This document shows positions 38,897 through 48,579 of a stretch of DNA of 64,000 nucleotides, piece by piece. Each line of letters opens with the position of its first letter. The first letter of the stretch is position 1. The stretch comes from Lentibacillus cibarius (GTDB lineage Bacteria; Bacillota; Bacilli; Bacillales; Amphibacillaceae), in assembly GCF_005887555.1 (NCBI RefSeq), contig NZ_VCIA01000001.1, positions 62,001-126,000 on the forward strand. The letters run 5' to 3'. The position numbers were made by a program, and so were the translations under genes. The notes under the pieces were generated by a model. It saw nothing but the letters and a program-made list of their open reading frames with translations, was not told the DNA's origin and did not search any database.

Positions 38897-39805
38897 TTAA
38901 ACCCCCTGAAAAGTTTTTTCGGAAACGAGTGCCATTGCAAGAGAATTTAATTTGCTAGCACTGGAATCCGCTCGTGACGTTAATACAATTGGAGCGGTTG
39001 CACCACTAATAACGGCAGCAGCCTGTGCTCCCGAAAAATACATAAAAGATTTATACAGAACATTGCCCGCTTCAATTGAAGGTACTACCAGTATATCAGC
39101 ATTTCCCGCGACATCGGACTTAATTCCTTTTTGGGCAGCAGCTTCAGCAGAAACCGCATTATCAAATGCCAGCGGTCCATCAATGGTGCAACCGCTGATT
39201 TGTGCACGTTTTTGCATCTGTGTAAGTGCTGCTGCATCCAATGTAGCTTGCATTGCGGGATTAATTTCTTCAACTGCGGCAAGTACAGCCGTTTTAGGAT
39301 CCGAAATGCCAACACCATGTGCCACACGCACCGCGTTCTTAATGATTTCAACTTTTTCTTCTAAACCCGGCGCTATATTCATCGCTGCATCCGTCAGAAA
39401 AATAAGCCGATCCTGATTCGGAATTTCAAACAGTGCAACGTGCGACAGAACTTTACTTCCTCGCAGTCCATTGGTTTTATCTAGTACAGCTTTCAACACA
39501 TTTTTCGTCGGAATGTTTCCCTTCATCAAGATGTCGGCTTCCCGGTTATGGACATCCTTCACTGCTGCAGCTGCAGGAACCTCTGTATGCGTTATTGCGA
39601 TTGATTCCGATGTTAAGTCAAGGCTAATTACTTCAGCAATAGAAGCTATTTCACTTGCACACCCGAACAAATGGAAGGAACACATTGTTTCATCCACTGC
39701 TTGCTTCACTGCTGCTAAAACTTGTTCATCGGCAGCGCCAGCTACTGCAACGACCTTATCCTTTGTATATATTGCCTGTTGCTTTAACTCTGACAAAGTA
39801 TTCAT
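38897..39805 (-). CDS. ptb: Phosphate butyryltransferase
   Basis: Exchanges CoA for phosphate on butyryl- and branched acyl-CoA. The 302-residue protein fits the PTA/PTB family, with LMKGNIPTKNVLKAVLDK and FLTDAAMNI segments and a C-terminal SGATAPIVLTSRADS. First gene of the bkd operon; the sigma-54 promoter lies about 30-50 bases upstream. Confidence 0.94.
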   Translation of the reverse strand: MNTLSELKQQAIYTKDKVVAVAGAADEQVLAAVKQAVDETMCSFHLFGCASEIASIAEVISLDLTSESIAITHTEVPAAAAVKDVHNREADILMKGNIPTKNVLKAVLDKTNGLRGSKVLSHVALFEIPNQDRLIFLTDAAMNIAPGLEEKVEIIKNAVRVAHGVGISDPKTAVLAAVEEINPAMQATLDAAALTQMQKRAQISGCTIDGPLAFDNAVSAEAAAQKGIKSDVAGNADILVVPSIEAGNVLYKSFMYFSGAQAAAVISGATAPIVLTSRADSSASKLNSLAMALVSEKTFQGV

Positions 39806-39835
39806 TCAAGTTCTCCTACCCTCCTATGAATTATA

Positions 39836-39853
39836 TAGCAAAAATCGTGCCAA
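39836..39853 (-). promoter_or_regulatory. Sigma-54 (SigL) -24/-12 promoter of the bkd operon
   Basis: TTGGCACGATTTTTGCTA contains the -24 TGGCAC and -12 TTGCT elements with the exact five-base interval (consensus TGGCACnnnnnTTGCa). It lies just before ptb and downstream of the activator gene bkdR. Confidence 0.95.
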
Positions 39854-39865
39854 CCCATTATGTTT

Positions 39866-39879
39866 TGTAAGCGCTTTTA
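39866..39879. promoter_or_regulatory. Candidate cre site (CcpA)
   Basis: TGTAAGCGCTTTTA matches the catabolite-responsive element TGwAArCGyTwnCw at all but one position. It lies between the sigma-54 promoter and the presumed BkdR site, so carbon repression of branched-chain catabolism is plausible. Confidence 0.6.
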
Positions 39880-39896
39880 CGGTAAGATTTGTTGCG

Positions 39897-39910
39897 TGCA
39901 ATAAATTGCA
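39897..39910. promoter_or_regulatory. Candidate BkdR upstream activating sequence
   Basis: TGCAATAAATTGCA is an exact inverted repeat (6-2-6) centred about 59 bases from the sigma-54 promoter centre, next to the bkdR stop. A dyad at this kind of distance is what an enhancer-binding protein would need. Assignment to BkdR is inference. Confidence 0.45.
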
Positions 39911-39911
39911 A

Positions 39912-41987
39912 TCAAGAAAAATCTTGCATGCCATTTTTGTCAATGCCGTGTTTTTCAAGTTTATAGTACAGATTTCGAATTGATATATTTAATTCATTGG
40001 CAGTTTGCGTTTTATTATAATCATTTTGCTCTAAAACAGTACGGATATATATTTCTTCATACTGTTCCATAGCGGCTTTTAACGAACGGCTGTCAGTAAG
40101 CACCCCGCTAGATTCCGCTTTTTTATGATTAGCAGTTGGATGCAGATTAGGGATGTGTTCTTTTTTGATTACTTCTTCATTCATGTCCATATAGATCATG
40201 GCGCGCCCAATCACATTTTCCAATTCTCTGACGTTCCCCGGCCAATGATAGCTTTGTAAATAGGTACAAGCCGCCTCTTCAATGGTTTTTATATTCCGTC
40301 CATAATCCTGGTTAAGTTTTTGGATAAGGTATATTGCCAATTCAGGCAGGTCATCTATACGTTCATTAAGCGATGGAATATAAACCGGCAGGCGATTCAG
40401 CCGGTAATAAAGATCCTCACGGAATGCTTTAGTCATAATTGCTTTCTCAAGATTGACATTCGTTGCGGCAATCACCCGTACATCAATAGATATTGGACTG
40501 ACAGACCCGACACGGATGATCTCATTTTCCTGAAGGACACGAAGCAGCTTTGCCTGCATATGATGTGACAGTTCGCCGATTTCGTCGAGGAAAATGCTTC
40601 CTGAGTTGGCCTCTTCAAACAATCCCTTTTTTCCGCCCCGTTTCGCTCCTGTAAATGCACCCTCTTCATAGCCGAACAATTCGCTTTCGAGTATATTTTC
40701 TGCAATAGCAGCACAGTTGACGCGAATGAATTTGTTGTGCTTTCGGTCACTTTCATTATGAATGGCATGGGCAAACAACTCTTTCCCCGTTCCGGATTCA
40801 CCCCTGAGTAGTACTGTAGCTGGTGTTCTTGCACCTACTTTAGCCTGTTCAAGTGCAATTTTCATTTCAGGTGACGGGCCGACAATATCGTTAAATGAAT
40901 ATTTTGCCTCGAGGTTGCGGATGATTTGCCTTGCCCGCTTAAGTTCATTTGTCAACGTCCGAATTTCCGATACATCATGAAGAATACCGACACTGCCTTT
41001 TATTTTTCCATCAACAATAATCGGCGCAACATTCACGATCACATCTTTTTTAGCAGGACCGACCTTCATCCGTACGCCACGGACAGCTCGCCGTGTCTGC
41101 AGCACTTTCATGTGCATGCTTTCCCCTTCATAAATATCAACACTTGCAGGGTTTCCTATAATGTCTGATTCTTTTAGGCCAGTGATACGCGTATAGGCGG
41201 GGTTGATCATCATGCCATTTCCCTTTTCGTCCACAACGGATATGGCTTCATCTGAAGAATGGATAATGGCTTCAAGCATTGTTTTAATTTCTTTTAGGTC
41301 GGTGTTTTCTTCAGCAAGATTCATGACCTCTGTAATATCTTTAAACACAGCAAAAGCACCAAGCAGTCTTTCTTGATCATTAATCATGGGTATACGGGTT
41401 GTAATCACTTTTTTGGCATTTTCCAGGACAAGCTTCTGATTTACTTCCTTCCTACGGGTATGCAAGACATGAGGAAGCCTTGAGCCGGAAATAACATGTT
41501 TAATATCCCGGCCTTTTAATTGATCCCTCGAAAGACCGAGAATCCGTTCCGCACTTTTATTGGCAAACTGCACGGTCTCATCCCCGTTGATAACAATCAT
41601 TCCGTCATGAATATTGTTAAGAATCAGTTCTTGGTTGTTTGCCTGCAATTCCAACTGTTCCAATAACGTTTCTTTTTCTTCCATCAGCTCGGAAATGATA
41701 TATGCAACGCTTCCCGGAATGACAACGGTCTTTTTGCTTCTTTTGTCGAGTAACTCGTCAAGTACAGCCTCATCACCTGTAGCCTCGATGATAATATCAA
41801 TATCGCCATTTATCCAATCATTATAATTCTCCCCGGTGGGAATGCTCTTTTCCAATGCTTTTTTCAAACCTATAGCATTAGGATTTTTATCGATTACACC
41901 AGTAATTTTCATACGGTCCGTTTTAGCAAGTATTTCTAATAATGCGCTACCACCTTTACCAGCACCAACTATGATTACGCGCTTCAT
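39912..41987 (-). CDS. bkdR: Sigma-54-dependent transcriptional activator BkdR
   Basis: A 691-residue enhancer-binding protein. An N-terminal Rossmann-like segment (VIIVGAGKGGSAL) is followed by two PAS domains (about 115-230 and 240-355), an AAA+ domain with Walker A GESGTGKE, GAFTGA sigma-54 contact loop and Walker B IFLDEIGE, and a C-terminal Fis-type helix-turn-helix (TQTANELNISIRNLYYKLEK). ATG at 41987 has a GTGGGG site. It reads toward the bkd operon it is expected to activate. Confidence 0.95.
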   Translation of the reverse strand: MKRVIIVGAGKGGSALLEILAKTDRMKITGVIDKNPNAIGLKKALEKSIPTGENYNDWINGDIDIIIEATGDEAVLDELLDKRSKKTVVIPGSVAYIISELMEEKETLLEQLELQANNQELILNNIHDGMIVINGDETVQFANKSAERILGLSRDQLKGRDIKHVISGSRLPHVLHTRRKEVNQKLVLENAKKVITTRIPMINDQERLLGAFAVFKDITEVMNLAEENTDLKEIKTMLEAIIHSSDEAISVVDEKGNGMMINPAYTRITGLKESDIIGNPASVDIYEGESMHMKVLQTRRAVRGVRMKVGPAKKDVIVNVAPIIVDGKIKGSVGILHDVSEIRTLTNELKRARQIIRNLEAKYSFNDIVGPSPEMKIALEQAKVGARTPATVLLRGESGTGKELFAHAIHNESDRKHNKFIRVNCAAIAENILESELFGYEEGAFTGAKRGGKKGLFEEANSGSIFLDEIGELSHHMQAKLLRVLQENEIIRVGSVSPISIDVRVIAATNVNLEKAIMTKAFREDLYYRLNRLPVYIPSLNERIDDLPELAIYLIQKLNQDYGRNIKTIEEAACTYLQSYHWPGNVRELENVIGRAMIYMDMNEEVIKKEHIPNLHPTANHKKAESSGVLTDSRSLKAAMEQYEEIYIRTVLEQNDYNKTQTANELNISIRNLYYKLEKHGIDKNGMQDFS

Positions 41988-42143
41988 GTGCATCCCCACC
42001 CCTGCAATAATTTGCACAGTTTAAGTATACGTTATTATATTGTTGAAAACAAATGATATCTTTAGAAGCTTTTAAAACCATCTTTTTTCCGAGATTGCAC
42101 AGCTATAAGATGCATTAAATCTGTTTCTATTTTTTGTACAATT

Positions 42144-42152
42144 TGCTATAAT
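42144..42152 (+). promoter_or_regulatory. Extended -10 promoter before the yqzF-like gene
   Basis: TGCTATAAT is an extended -10 element (TGnTATAAT). No good -35 is visible at the usual distance, as often with extended -10 promoters. Confidence 0.55.
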
Positions 42153-42184
42153 TAAAAGATATTCAACACCAAAGGAGAAAAGAC

Positions 42185-42430
42185 ATGGCTCGTTTTATTG
42201 CAGTGCTACTGCTGTTATTACCCGGCCTATTGTCAGCGCTTGGAATTAAACTTATGCGTGACACACTCTTTAACGAATTCAGCCCAATATTTGTACATGC
42301 CGGTATCCAATTTGCCGCCGGATTCCTGTTCTTCCTTGCAGGTCTTGCATTTATTGGCGGTTTTATCGTTCGCCGGGACAGGAAAAATTTGAAGAAAAAA
42401 AAGGAAAATGGGAAAAGAAAACGAAAATAA
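42185..42430 (+). CDS. yqzF: YqzF-like DUF2627 membrane protein
   Basis: An 81-residue protein with two hydrophobic segments (about 4-22 and 38-63) and a highly basic tail of lysines and arginines. It resembles DUF2627 proteins; B. subtilis yqzF is also next to the bkdR gene. The function is unknown. AAAGGAG precedes the ATG. Confidence 0.85.
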   Translation: MARFIAVLLLLLPGLLSALGIKLMRDTLFNEFSPIFVHAGIQFAAGFLFFLAGLAFIGGFIVRRDRKNLKKKKENGKRKRK

Positions 42431-42479
42431 TAATAACTCAACTGTTATTTTATTCAATCAAAGTTATGGAGCGATGTTT

Positions 42480-43826
42480 ATGAAAGTGGCAAAATTTGGA
42501 GGAACTTCCGCAGCAAGCGGGGAACAAATCAAAAAAATCAAGTCAATCATCACAAGTGATCCAGATCGAAAAATCATTGTTGTTTCAGCACCAGGAAAAC
42601 GTTTCGAGGCAGATTCTAAAGTAACTGACCTATTAATTGCATTAGGCAATGCAGCCTTTGCGAATGAACCAGTCGATGAATGGATGGAAAAAATCTCAAA
42701 CCGCTTTTTTGCTATTTCAGAAGAACTACAAATTCCTAAATCCGTTGTGGAGGAAATTGAACAAACGATAAAAGAAATACTTTCAAGCAATCTGCCTGAA
42801 CATATGAAAATGGATGCTCTAAAAGCCGTCGGTGAAGACAGCTCAGCTAAACTAATCAGTGCATATTTGGAAATATCAGGTTTCCAAGCTAAATATGTGA
42901 ATCCAAAAGATGCGGGGATTATTGTCAGCAATGAACCAGGTAAGGCAAAAATTTTGCCGGAAAGTTTATCATTGCTGGCTGATTTGCGTGAAGAAGATGG
43001 TATTATTGTTATACCCGGTTTCTTTGGATATACGAAAAATGGACAGCTAATGACATTTCCAAGAGGTGGTTCTGACATAACCGGGTCCATTGTTGCTGCG
43101 GGGGTTAAGGCTGATTTATACGAAAATTTCACAGATGTAAATTCGGTTTATACTGTAAATCCAACAATCGTTCAAAATCCAAAAGAAATACGTACTTTAA
43201 CATATAGAGAAATGCGTGAGCTATCATATGCAGGCTTTTCTGTCTTTCATGATGAGGCACTTATCCCGGCATTCGAGGAAAAAATACCTGTTTGTATAAA
43301 AAACACCGGTAATCCTAAAGCACCTGGAACAATGATAGTAGCTGATAAAAAACCACAGGAAAAGTGTGTGGTTGGCATTGCAAGTGACACAGGATTTGCA
43401 AGTTTGTACATCAGTAAATATCTAATGAACCGCGAAGTCGGATTCGGAAGAAGGTTACTACAAATACTGGAGGAAGAAGATGTTTCATTTGAACATGCGC
43501 CCTCCGGAATTGATGAAATGTCCGTTATTATTCGCGAGACACAGCTTACGCCAAACAAAGAGGATACTTTAATCAGACGGATTAAAAGTGAACTGAGTCC
43601 AGATATGATATCCATTGATCACAATTTCGCGATGATTATGGTCGTTGGAGAAGGTATGAAGAACACGATAGGGATTGCTAATAAAGCGGCTGCAGCCTTA
43701 TCAGAGGCGAATGTAAATATAGAGATGATCAATCAAGGGTCATCTGAAGTATCAATGATGTTTGGTATTAAAGCAGATAAATTACACCAAGCTATCCAAT
43801 CCTTATACCGAACGTATTTTGGTTAA
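42480..43826 (+). CDS. Aspartokinase (class III-like, two ACT domains)
   Basis: Phosphorylates aspartate, the entry to lysine, threonine, methionine and diaminopimelate. KFGGTSAASGEQI at the N-terminus and FPRGGSDITGS are the kinase substrate and nucleotide signatures; two ACT domains occupy about 300-448 (GIANKAAAALSEANVNIEMINQG). Closest in type to B. subtilis YclM (ThrD). ATG at 42480 is chosen for GGAGCGATG and the family start MKVAKFGG; 448 residues. It is not part of this neighbourhood in B. subtilis. Confidence 0.92.
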   Translation: MKVAKFGGTSAASGEQIKKIKSIITSDPDRKIIVVSAPGKRFEADSKVTDLLIALGNAAFANEPVDEWMEKISNRFFAISEELQIPKSVVEEIEQTIKEILSSNLPEHMKMDALKAVGEDSSAKLISAYLEISGFQAKYVNPKDAGIIVSNEPGKAKILPESLSLLADLREEDGIIVIPGFFGYTKNGQLMTFPRGGSDITGSIVAAGVKADLYENFTDVNSVYTVNPTIVQNPKEIRTLTYREMRELSYAGFSVFHDEALIPAFEEKIPVCIKNTGNPKAPGTMIVADKKPQEKCVVGIASDTGFASLYISKYLMNREVGFGRRLLQILEEEDVSFEHAPSGIDEMSVIIRETQLTPNKEDTLIRRIKSELSPDMISIDHNFAMIMVVGEGMKNTIGIANKAAAALSEANVNIEMINQGSSEVSMMFGIKADKLHQAIQSLYRTYFG

Positions 43827-43830
43827 ATAA

Positions 43831-43863
43831 AAACTGTATGTGTTCGTCACATACAGTTTTTAT
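43831..43863. terminator. Bidirectional terminator between aspartokinase and spo0A
   Basis: AAAACTGTATGTG and CACATACAGTTTT form a 13-base perfect stem with a TTCGT loop, flanked by A and T runs; it serves both convergent genes. Confidence 0.95.
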
Positions 43864-43869
43864 TTCTTA

Positions 43870-44658
43870 TTAACTGGCTTTATGTTCCAACCGCAGCCGG
43901 TCGGCCACCATGGCAATGAACTCTGAGTTAGTCGGTTTTGCTTTTGAAATATTGACTGTATAGCCAAACAAAGCTGAAATGGATTCAATGTTTCCGCGGC
44001 TCCAGGCAACCTCAATAGCATGACGGATAGCACGCTCAACACGAGATGAAGTCGTGTTGTATTTTTTTGCTATATCCGGATAAAGCACCTTTGTAATGGA
44101 ACCTAGCAACTCAATGTCATTATAAACCATTGTAATTGCTTCTCTTAAGTACATATATCCTTTAATATGTGCTGGTACACCAATTTCATGAATAATATTT
44201 GTTATACTTGCTTCCAAGTCCTTCTTCTTTCGCTCCTTATTTACCGGTTTTTTTGTTGCCGGCTGGTTTAAGATGTTCGTGCCCTCTCCGTGTACCTGAC
44301 GAATCTGATCGGCTAGATTGTCTAGCTCAAATGGCTTTAAAATAAAATAGGAAGCGCCTAGATCAACCGCTTTTTTCATGACTTCTTCCTGACCAAACGC
44401 CGTCAGCATAATAACGTTCACATCATTATTGTTTTGACTTCCCCGAATAGTATTTAAAACACCTAGCCCATCAATATGAGGCATGATAATATCCAAAATA
44501 AGAACATCAGGTTCTGTCCCCTCGAGCATTTCCAAACACTCTCGACCATTGTGAGCAATTCCTACAACGTCAATATCTGCTTGATCCTCAAAGTATTCTT
44601 CCATTAACTGGATGAGTTCCCTATTGTCATCAACTAAACAAACTGAAATCTTTTCCAC
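43870..44658 (-). CDS. spo0A: Sporulation master regulator Spo0A
   Basis: A 262-residue response regulator. Receiver domain (1-120) with acidic pocket D10/D11, phosphoacceptor D56 in LILDIIMP and the LKPFE lysine; a linker; then the sigma-A-contacting DNA-binding domain with [12 protein letters not shown] and the recognition helix [16 protein letters not shown]. Phosphorylated by the Spo0F/Spo0B relay, it switches cells into sporulation. It lies after spoIVB with its own promoter region. Confidence 0.99.
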   Translation of the reverse strand: MEKISVCLVDDNRELIQLMEEYFEDQADIDVVGIAHNGRECLEMLEGTEPDVLILDIIMPHIDGLGVLNTIRGSQNNNDVNVIMLTAFGQEEVMKKAVDLGASYFILKPFELDNLADQIRQVHGEGTNILNQPATKKPVNKERKKKDLEASITNIIHEIGVPAHIKGYMYLREAITMVYNDIELLGSITKVLYPDIAKKYNTTSSRVERAIRHAIEVAWSRGNIESISALFGYTVNISKAKPTNSEFIAMVADRLRLEHKAS

Positions 44659-44698
44659 GTGTAGTTCCTCCTTTAATTCGAGCTTTCTCCACGTAACA

Positions 44699-44725
44699 TA
44701 TTCGACATAAGTTCCAAATATCCTT
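44699..44725 (-). promoter_or_regulatory. Sigma-H promoter with Spo0A box upstream of spo0A
   Basis: Minus-strand AAGGATATT, 14 bases, GAAT fits a sigma-H promoter. TGTCGAA (44701-44707), an exact 0A box, overlaps the -10, as in the Ps promoter of B. subtilis spo0A. A second TGTCGAA occurs on the plus strand at 44822-44828 near a TTTGTCAAA motif further upstream, which may belong to the same autoregulatory region. Confidence 0.75.
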
Positions 44726-44843
44726 TTTTTATTTAAAAAACTTTGTATTTTTTTGGTCTTGCTCTAATTTTCTCCGTTTTAATTTAAATATCGATATGCT
44801 TCGATCATTTTTGACAAAGTTTGTCGAAAAATATTTTGAGCAT

Positions 44844-44887
44844 GAAAAAAACTTGCTATAAGATAATAATACATATCCTATAGCAAG
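44844..44887 (-). terminator. Terminator after spoIVB
   Basis: CTTGCTATA and TATAGCAAG pair as a nine-base stem followed by TTTTTTT on the minus strand, just after the spoIVB stop. Confidence 0.9.
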
Positions 44888-44894
44888 CATATAG

Positions 44895-46181
44895 TTAGCT
44901 GGCTTCTTGTTTAGACTGTTCTTTAACTTTTATTCCCGCTTCCTGCAGCATCCACTCAATGTGGACACCGTAACCGCTTGTCGGATCATTGACGAAAACA
45001 TGTGTTACTGCACCAATGATTTTATCACCCTGAATAATCGGGCTACCACTCATTCCTTGAACGATTCCCCCTGTTTTATTTAAAAGTTCCTCGTCTGTTA
45101 TTTTAACTACCATTCCTTTTTTGGCAGGGAATTTTTGTGGAACGCTGCTGACAATCTTCACATCAAAAGCTTCCACTTCTTCTCCATCAAGAACCGTTAA
45201 AATCTTGGCCGGCCCCTCTTTTACTTCATGGGGCAACGCTATTGGCATTGGTTTATCATATTTGCCATTCTTTATTTTTTTATTTAATTTCCCGAAAATA
45301 CCGAAAGGACTGTTTTTAGTAATGCTACCGATTTTTTTATCTTTTACGGAGAATTTCGCCTGTTTTTCACCAGGAGTTCCATTATTCCCTTTTTCAATTG
45401 AGGTTACTTTGGAACGTACTACGGATCCATTATGGATTTCAATTGGTTTTTGTGTATCCATATCGGAAATGACATGACCAAGCGCTCCATAATTTTTTGT
45501 TTCCGGATCATAAAAAGTCATTGTTCCTATTCCCGCAGCGGAATCACGTATATACAAACCAATACGATATTCGTCTTCTTTTTTATTTTTTACAGGATTT
45601 AATGTTGTTTCAATGGTCTCATTGTCCCGCTTAATTGTTAATGACAATGCTTCGTTTTCCTTCCCCGCCTTTTCTACAAACGGTTTGACTTCTTCCATTT
45701 TCTTTATTTCTTCATCATTTATTTTCAAAATGACATCACCCACTTGGATATCTGCTTTTTCCCCGGGGGATACCATTCCGTTGTCACTTTTTACCTGATG
45801 ATGCCCGACAACGAGAACGCCAAGTGTATGAAGCTGAACACCAATCGATTGTCCGCCTGGGATAACACGTATGTCCTCAAGAACGGAGACATCCACTTTT
45901 TTGAGCGGGAGTCCGGCCGCTTCATACATAAGCTGACTATTCCCCTGTTTTTTTGGATAAAATACTGACGAATCCACGGCTTGAATACTTTCCCCAGAGG
46001 AATCAATAGTTACATTTTTACCAAGTACAGGCATATCCAATGATGAGGCACTGTTGTTAAGTGCGACAGCTTGATTTGGAATGGAAAGATATTGCTGGAC
46101 TGGTTTTAGAAAAGGAAGTACCAATACGGCCGTCAAAAGCAGAATGCCTGTAAATATGCGTATTTTGCTATATTTCTTCAC
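44895..46181 (-). CDS. spoIVB: SpoIVB peptidase
   Basis: A forespore serine protease secreted to the intermembrane space, which triggers processing of pro-sigma-K by cleaving SpoIVFA. A membrane anchor (about residues 8-28) is followed by a PDZ domain ([10 protein letters not shown] through the NPVKNK region) and the S55 protease domain with [11 protein letters not shown] (catalytic His) and VQGMSGSPI (catalytic Ser). GTG at 46181 is chosen for the spacing to GAGGAG; 428 residues. Confidence 0.95.
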   Translation of the reverse strand: MKKYSKIRIFTGILLLTAVLVLPFLKPVQQYLSIPNQAVALNNSASSLDMPVLGKNVTIDSSGESIQAVDSSVFYPKKQGNSQLMYEAAGLPLKKVDVSVLEDIRVIPGGQSIGVQLHTLGVLVVGHHQVKSDNGMVSPGEKADIQVGDVILKINDEEIKKMEEVKPFVEKAGKENEALSLTIKRDNETIETTLNPVKNKKEDEYRIGLYIRDSAAGIGTMTFYDPETKNYGALGHVISDMDTQKPIEIHNGSVVRSKVTSIEKGNNGTPGEKQAKFSVKDKKIGSITKNSPFGIFGKLNKKIKNGKYDKPMPIALPHEVKEGPAKILTVLDGEEVEAFDVKIVSSVPQKFPAKKGMVVKITDEELLNKTGGIVQGMSGSPIIQGDKIIGAVTHVFVNDPTSGYGVHIEWMLQEAGIKVKEQSKQEAS

Positions 46182-46267
46182 CCAATTCACTCTCCTCGGC
46201 CAACCCCATACCATTAATTTTTCTTTGTACTTCTAATTTGACCGAACCGATCTTATTTTAAACTGGT

Positions 46268-46296
46268 GAAAAAAAAGAAAAGCAGTGTATCTTTTC
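46268..46296 (-). terminator. Terminator after recN
   Basis: GAAAAG and CTTTTC stem with an eight-base loop and a following run of eight T on the minus strand. Confidence 0.7.
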
Positions 46297-46340
46297 CTTT
46301 TTAAAAAATACCAGCTTTTCATTATGAATAAATATTATGA

Positions 46341-48050
46341 TTACATTTGTTTATAACTGGAGGCCATTTCCAGCATTTCTCTAGCATGATCTTTCGCCGT
46401 CTCCGTCAACTTCGTCCCTGTGATCATCCGGCTTAATTCGTCAATTTTTTCGTTTTCGCTCAATTCTTCCACAACTGTTGCGGTTCTGTCATTTTTTTCG
46501 TATTTCTGAATAAGCTTATGAATATCTGCCATTGCCGCCACTTGAGGTAAATGGGTAATACATAGTACTTGTGATTGCCTGGAAATTTGCTGAATTTTTT
46601 CGGCAATTGCTTGTGCAACCCGCCCACTTACACCAGTGTCCACTTCATCAAAGATGACACTGGTTATACCTTGATGTTTAGCAAACAGTTTTTTAATAGC
46701 AAGCATAATTCTGGACAATTCACCGCCGGAAGCTACTTTACTCAGCTGTTTCATTGGCTCTCCGGGATTAGCGGAAATAAGGAACTGAACGTAATCAAAT
46801 CCGTCCCGGTGTAGCTTTGGATCTCCTTCCCGCCCAGATGCAGTTTTCGAATCAAAAGAGGTCGAAAAGGAGGCTTTTTCTAAATAAAGATCGGCAAGTT
46901 CAGCGTGTATATCGTTTGTCAAAGCGCGAGCGGCTTCTTGACGCAATACATGCAGTTCTTTGGCTTCGAGATAAGCGTCCTGATACGTTTGATAAATTTG
47001 TTCTTCAAGTTTTGCTAAGTGTGTATCTTTGTTTGTAAGTTGCTCCATTTCTTCCTCAATTTCACCCAGATATTCCAGTATATCATTCACTGAAGCACCA
47101 TATTTCTTTTTCAGGCAATCGATTTCATACAGTCTTGATTCAATTTCATTAAGCCGTTCCGGATCATATTGAAGAGAATCAACATAATTGCGCAGCTCGT
47201 ACATTAATTCCTCAACCAGGAAATAATGATTGGATAATTCTTCTGCTTTTTCAGCTATAAAGGAATCATATTCACTGCCGCTCTGAAGGGACTGGCTTGC
47301 TATATTCAACCACTCAGTTCCTTTTTGTTCACCGTAAAGTGCATTATAGGCATCCTGTAATGCGGTATAAATTCGCTCGAAATTAGTTAGCTGACTGCGC
47401 TCCTCTTCAAGCTGCACATCTTCACCCGGGACAAGGTTTGCCTGTTCAATTTCACTTTGCTGAAATTTGAGCAAGTCAAGTCGTTGTGTCATTTCCTGCT
47501 CATTAGCACTTAACTCCTTATATCGTTTTTGCAATGATAAATATTTTTCGTATAAGCGAGTGTATTCGATTTTTGTTTTCTCTATTTGTTTCTCACTGTA
47601 CAAATCAAGGAGCCGGATATGGTTGTTAGGATCCATTAATGATTGTGTTTCATGCTGACTATGTATATCGATTAACCGTTGTCCAAATTCCCTTAAAATG
47701 GCTAGTGTGACTAGTTTACCGTTCACTCTGCAGATACTTTTTCCGCTTGAAGTAATCGTTCGGTTTAATACAATCATGCTATCCTGAATGTCAATTCCAT
47801 ATTTGTCGGCAATATCATACAATTCTCTATTATCGGATCCTAATATAAAAAGTCCTTCTATCCTAGCTTTACTTGTCCCATGCCGCACGTATTCAACTGA
47901 ACCTCTTCCACCGGCCAGTAGCTGAATGGCATCAATAATAATGGATTTACCGGCACCTGTTTCACCGGTTAAAACAGTTAGGCCATCATCGAACGTGATG
48001 TCAACTTGATCAATAATAGCAAAATCTTGTATTGATAATTCTGTCAGCAC
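46341..48050 (-). CDS. recN: DNA repair protein RecN
   Basis: An SMC-like ATPase acting early in double-strand break repair. Walker A GETGAGKSIIID is at about 30-41, a long coiled-coil middle follows, and the C-terminus holds LSKVASGGELSRIMLA (ABC signature) and SVIFDEVDTGVSG (Walker B). GTG at 48050 gives MLTELSIQDFAII, aligned with B. subtilis RecN, with AGGGGTG six bases upstream; a GTG three codons earlier is less well placed. About 569 residues. Confidence 0.95.
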   Translation of the reverse strand: MLTELSIQDFAIIDQVDITFDDGLTVLTGETGAGKSIIIDAIQLLAGGRGSVEYVRHGTSKARIEGLFILGSDNRELYDIADKYGIDIQDSMIVLNRTITSSGKSICRVNGKLVTLAILREFGQRLIDIHSQHETQSLMDPNNHIRLLDLYSEKQIEKTKIEYTRLYEKYLSLQKRYKELSANEQEMTQRLDLLKFQQSEIEQANLVPGEDVQLEEERSQLTNFERIYTALQDAYNALYGEQKGTEWLNIASQSLQSGSEYDSFIAEKAEELSNHYFLVEELMYELRNYVDSLQYDPERLNEIESRLYEIDCLKKKYGASVNDILEYLGEIEEEMEQLTNKDTHLAKLEEQIYQTYQDAYLEAKELHVLRQEAARALTNDIHAELADLYLEKASFSTSFDSKTASGREGDPKLHRDGFDYVQFLISANPGEPMKQLSKVASGGELSRIMLAIKKLFAKHQGITSVIFDEVDTGVSGRVAQAIAEKIQQISRQSQVLCITHLPQVAAMADIHKLIQKYEKNDRTATVVEELSENEKIDELSRMITGTKLTETAKDHAREMLEMASSYKQM

Positions 48051-48061
48051 ATACCTCACCC

Positions 48062-48511
48062 CTACAACATATGCAGGAAACGGTCTTGGATAACGGCTGG
48101 GTCATCTTCCGTCCTACAGATGATTAAACATGTATCATCACCACATATCGTTCCCATGATTTCATCCCATTCCAGGTTATCAATAAGAGCGCCGATTGCA
48201 TGTGCATTACCAGGAAGAGTTTTTAATACAATAAAATGACTTGTGTGTTCCATTTTTACAAATGCATCATTTATTAACCGCTTTAATTTGTCCAGTGGAT
48301 TGAAGCGATTATCCGCAGGCAGACTGTATTTATGATTCCCGTTTAGAGATAGTACTTTTACAAGGTGCATTTCTTTTATGTCCCGTGAGACGGTCGCCTG
48401 CGTTACATCATATCCTGCAGATTTAAGCTCATCGGCAAGTTCATCCTGGGTTTCAATCTCTTTTTCAGTTATTAGTTCTCGTATTTTTATATGGCGCTGA
48501 ATTTTACTCAT
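48062..48511 (-). CDS. argR: Arginine repressor ArgR (AhrC)
   Basis: An arginine-binding hexameric regulator of arginine synthesis and breakdown. The N-terminal winged helix has [15 protein letters not shown]; the C-terminal domain has the arginine-binding [17 protein letters not shown] at 48511 with GGAGG five bases upstream gives 149 residues. It is the probable regulator of the arginine operon at 16.6-24.1 kb. It lies 11 bases before recN. Confidence 0.96.
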   Translation of the reverse strand: MSKIQRHIKIRELITEKEIETQDELADELKSAGYDVTQATVSRDIKEMHLVKVLSLNGNHKYSLPADNRFNPLDKLKRLINDAFVKMEHTSHFIVLKTLPGNAHAIGALIDNLEWDEIMGTICGDDTCLIICRTEDDPAVIQDRFLHML

Positions 48512-48579
48512 AAGAGCCTCCATTAAAAATCAGATGTCCACTTTTCCCGGTAACGTGAATCCGCAGAATACGTCAGCGT

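Noticed and set aside
42464..43132. 222-codon open frame on the minus strand inside the aspartokinase gene
   Set aside because: It lies opposite a well-conserved gene, has no ribosome-binding site, and its composition is that of an antisense shadow.
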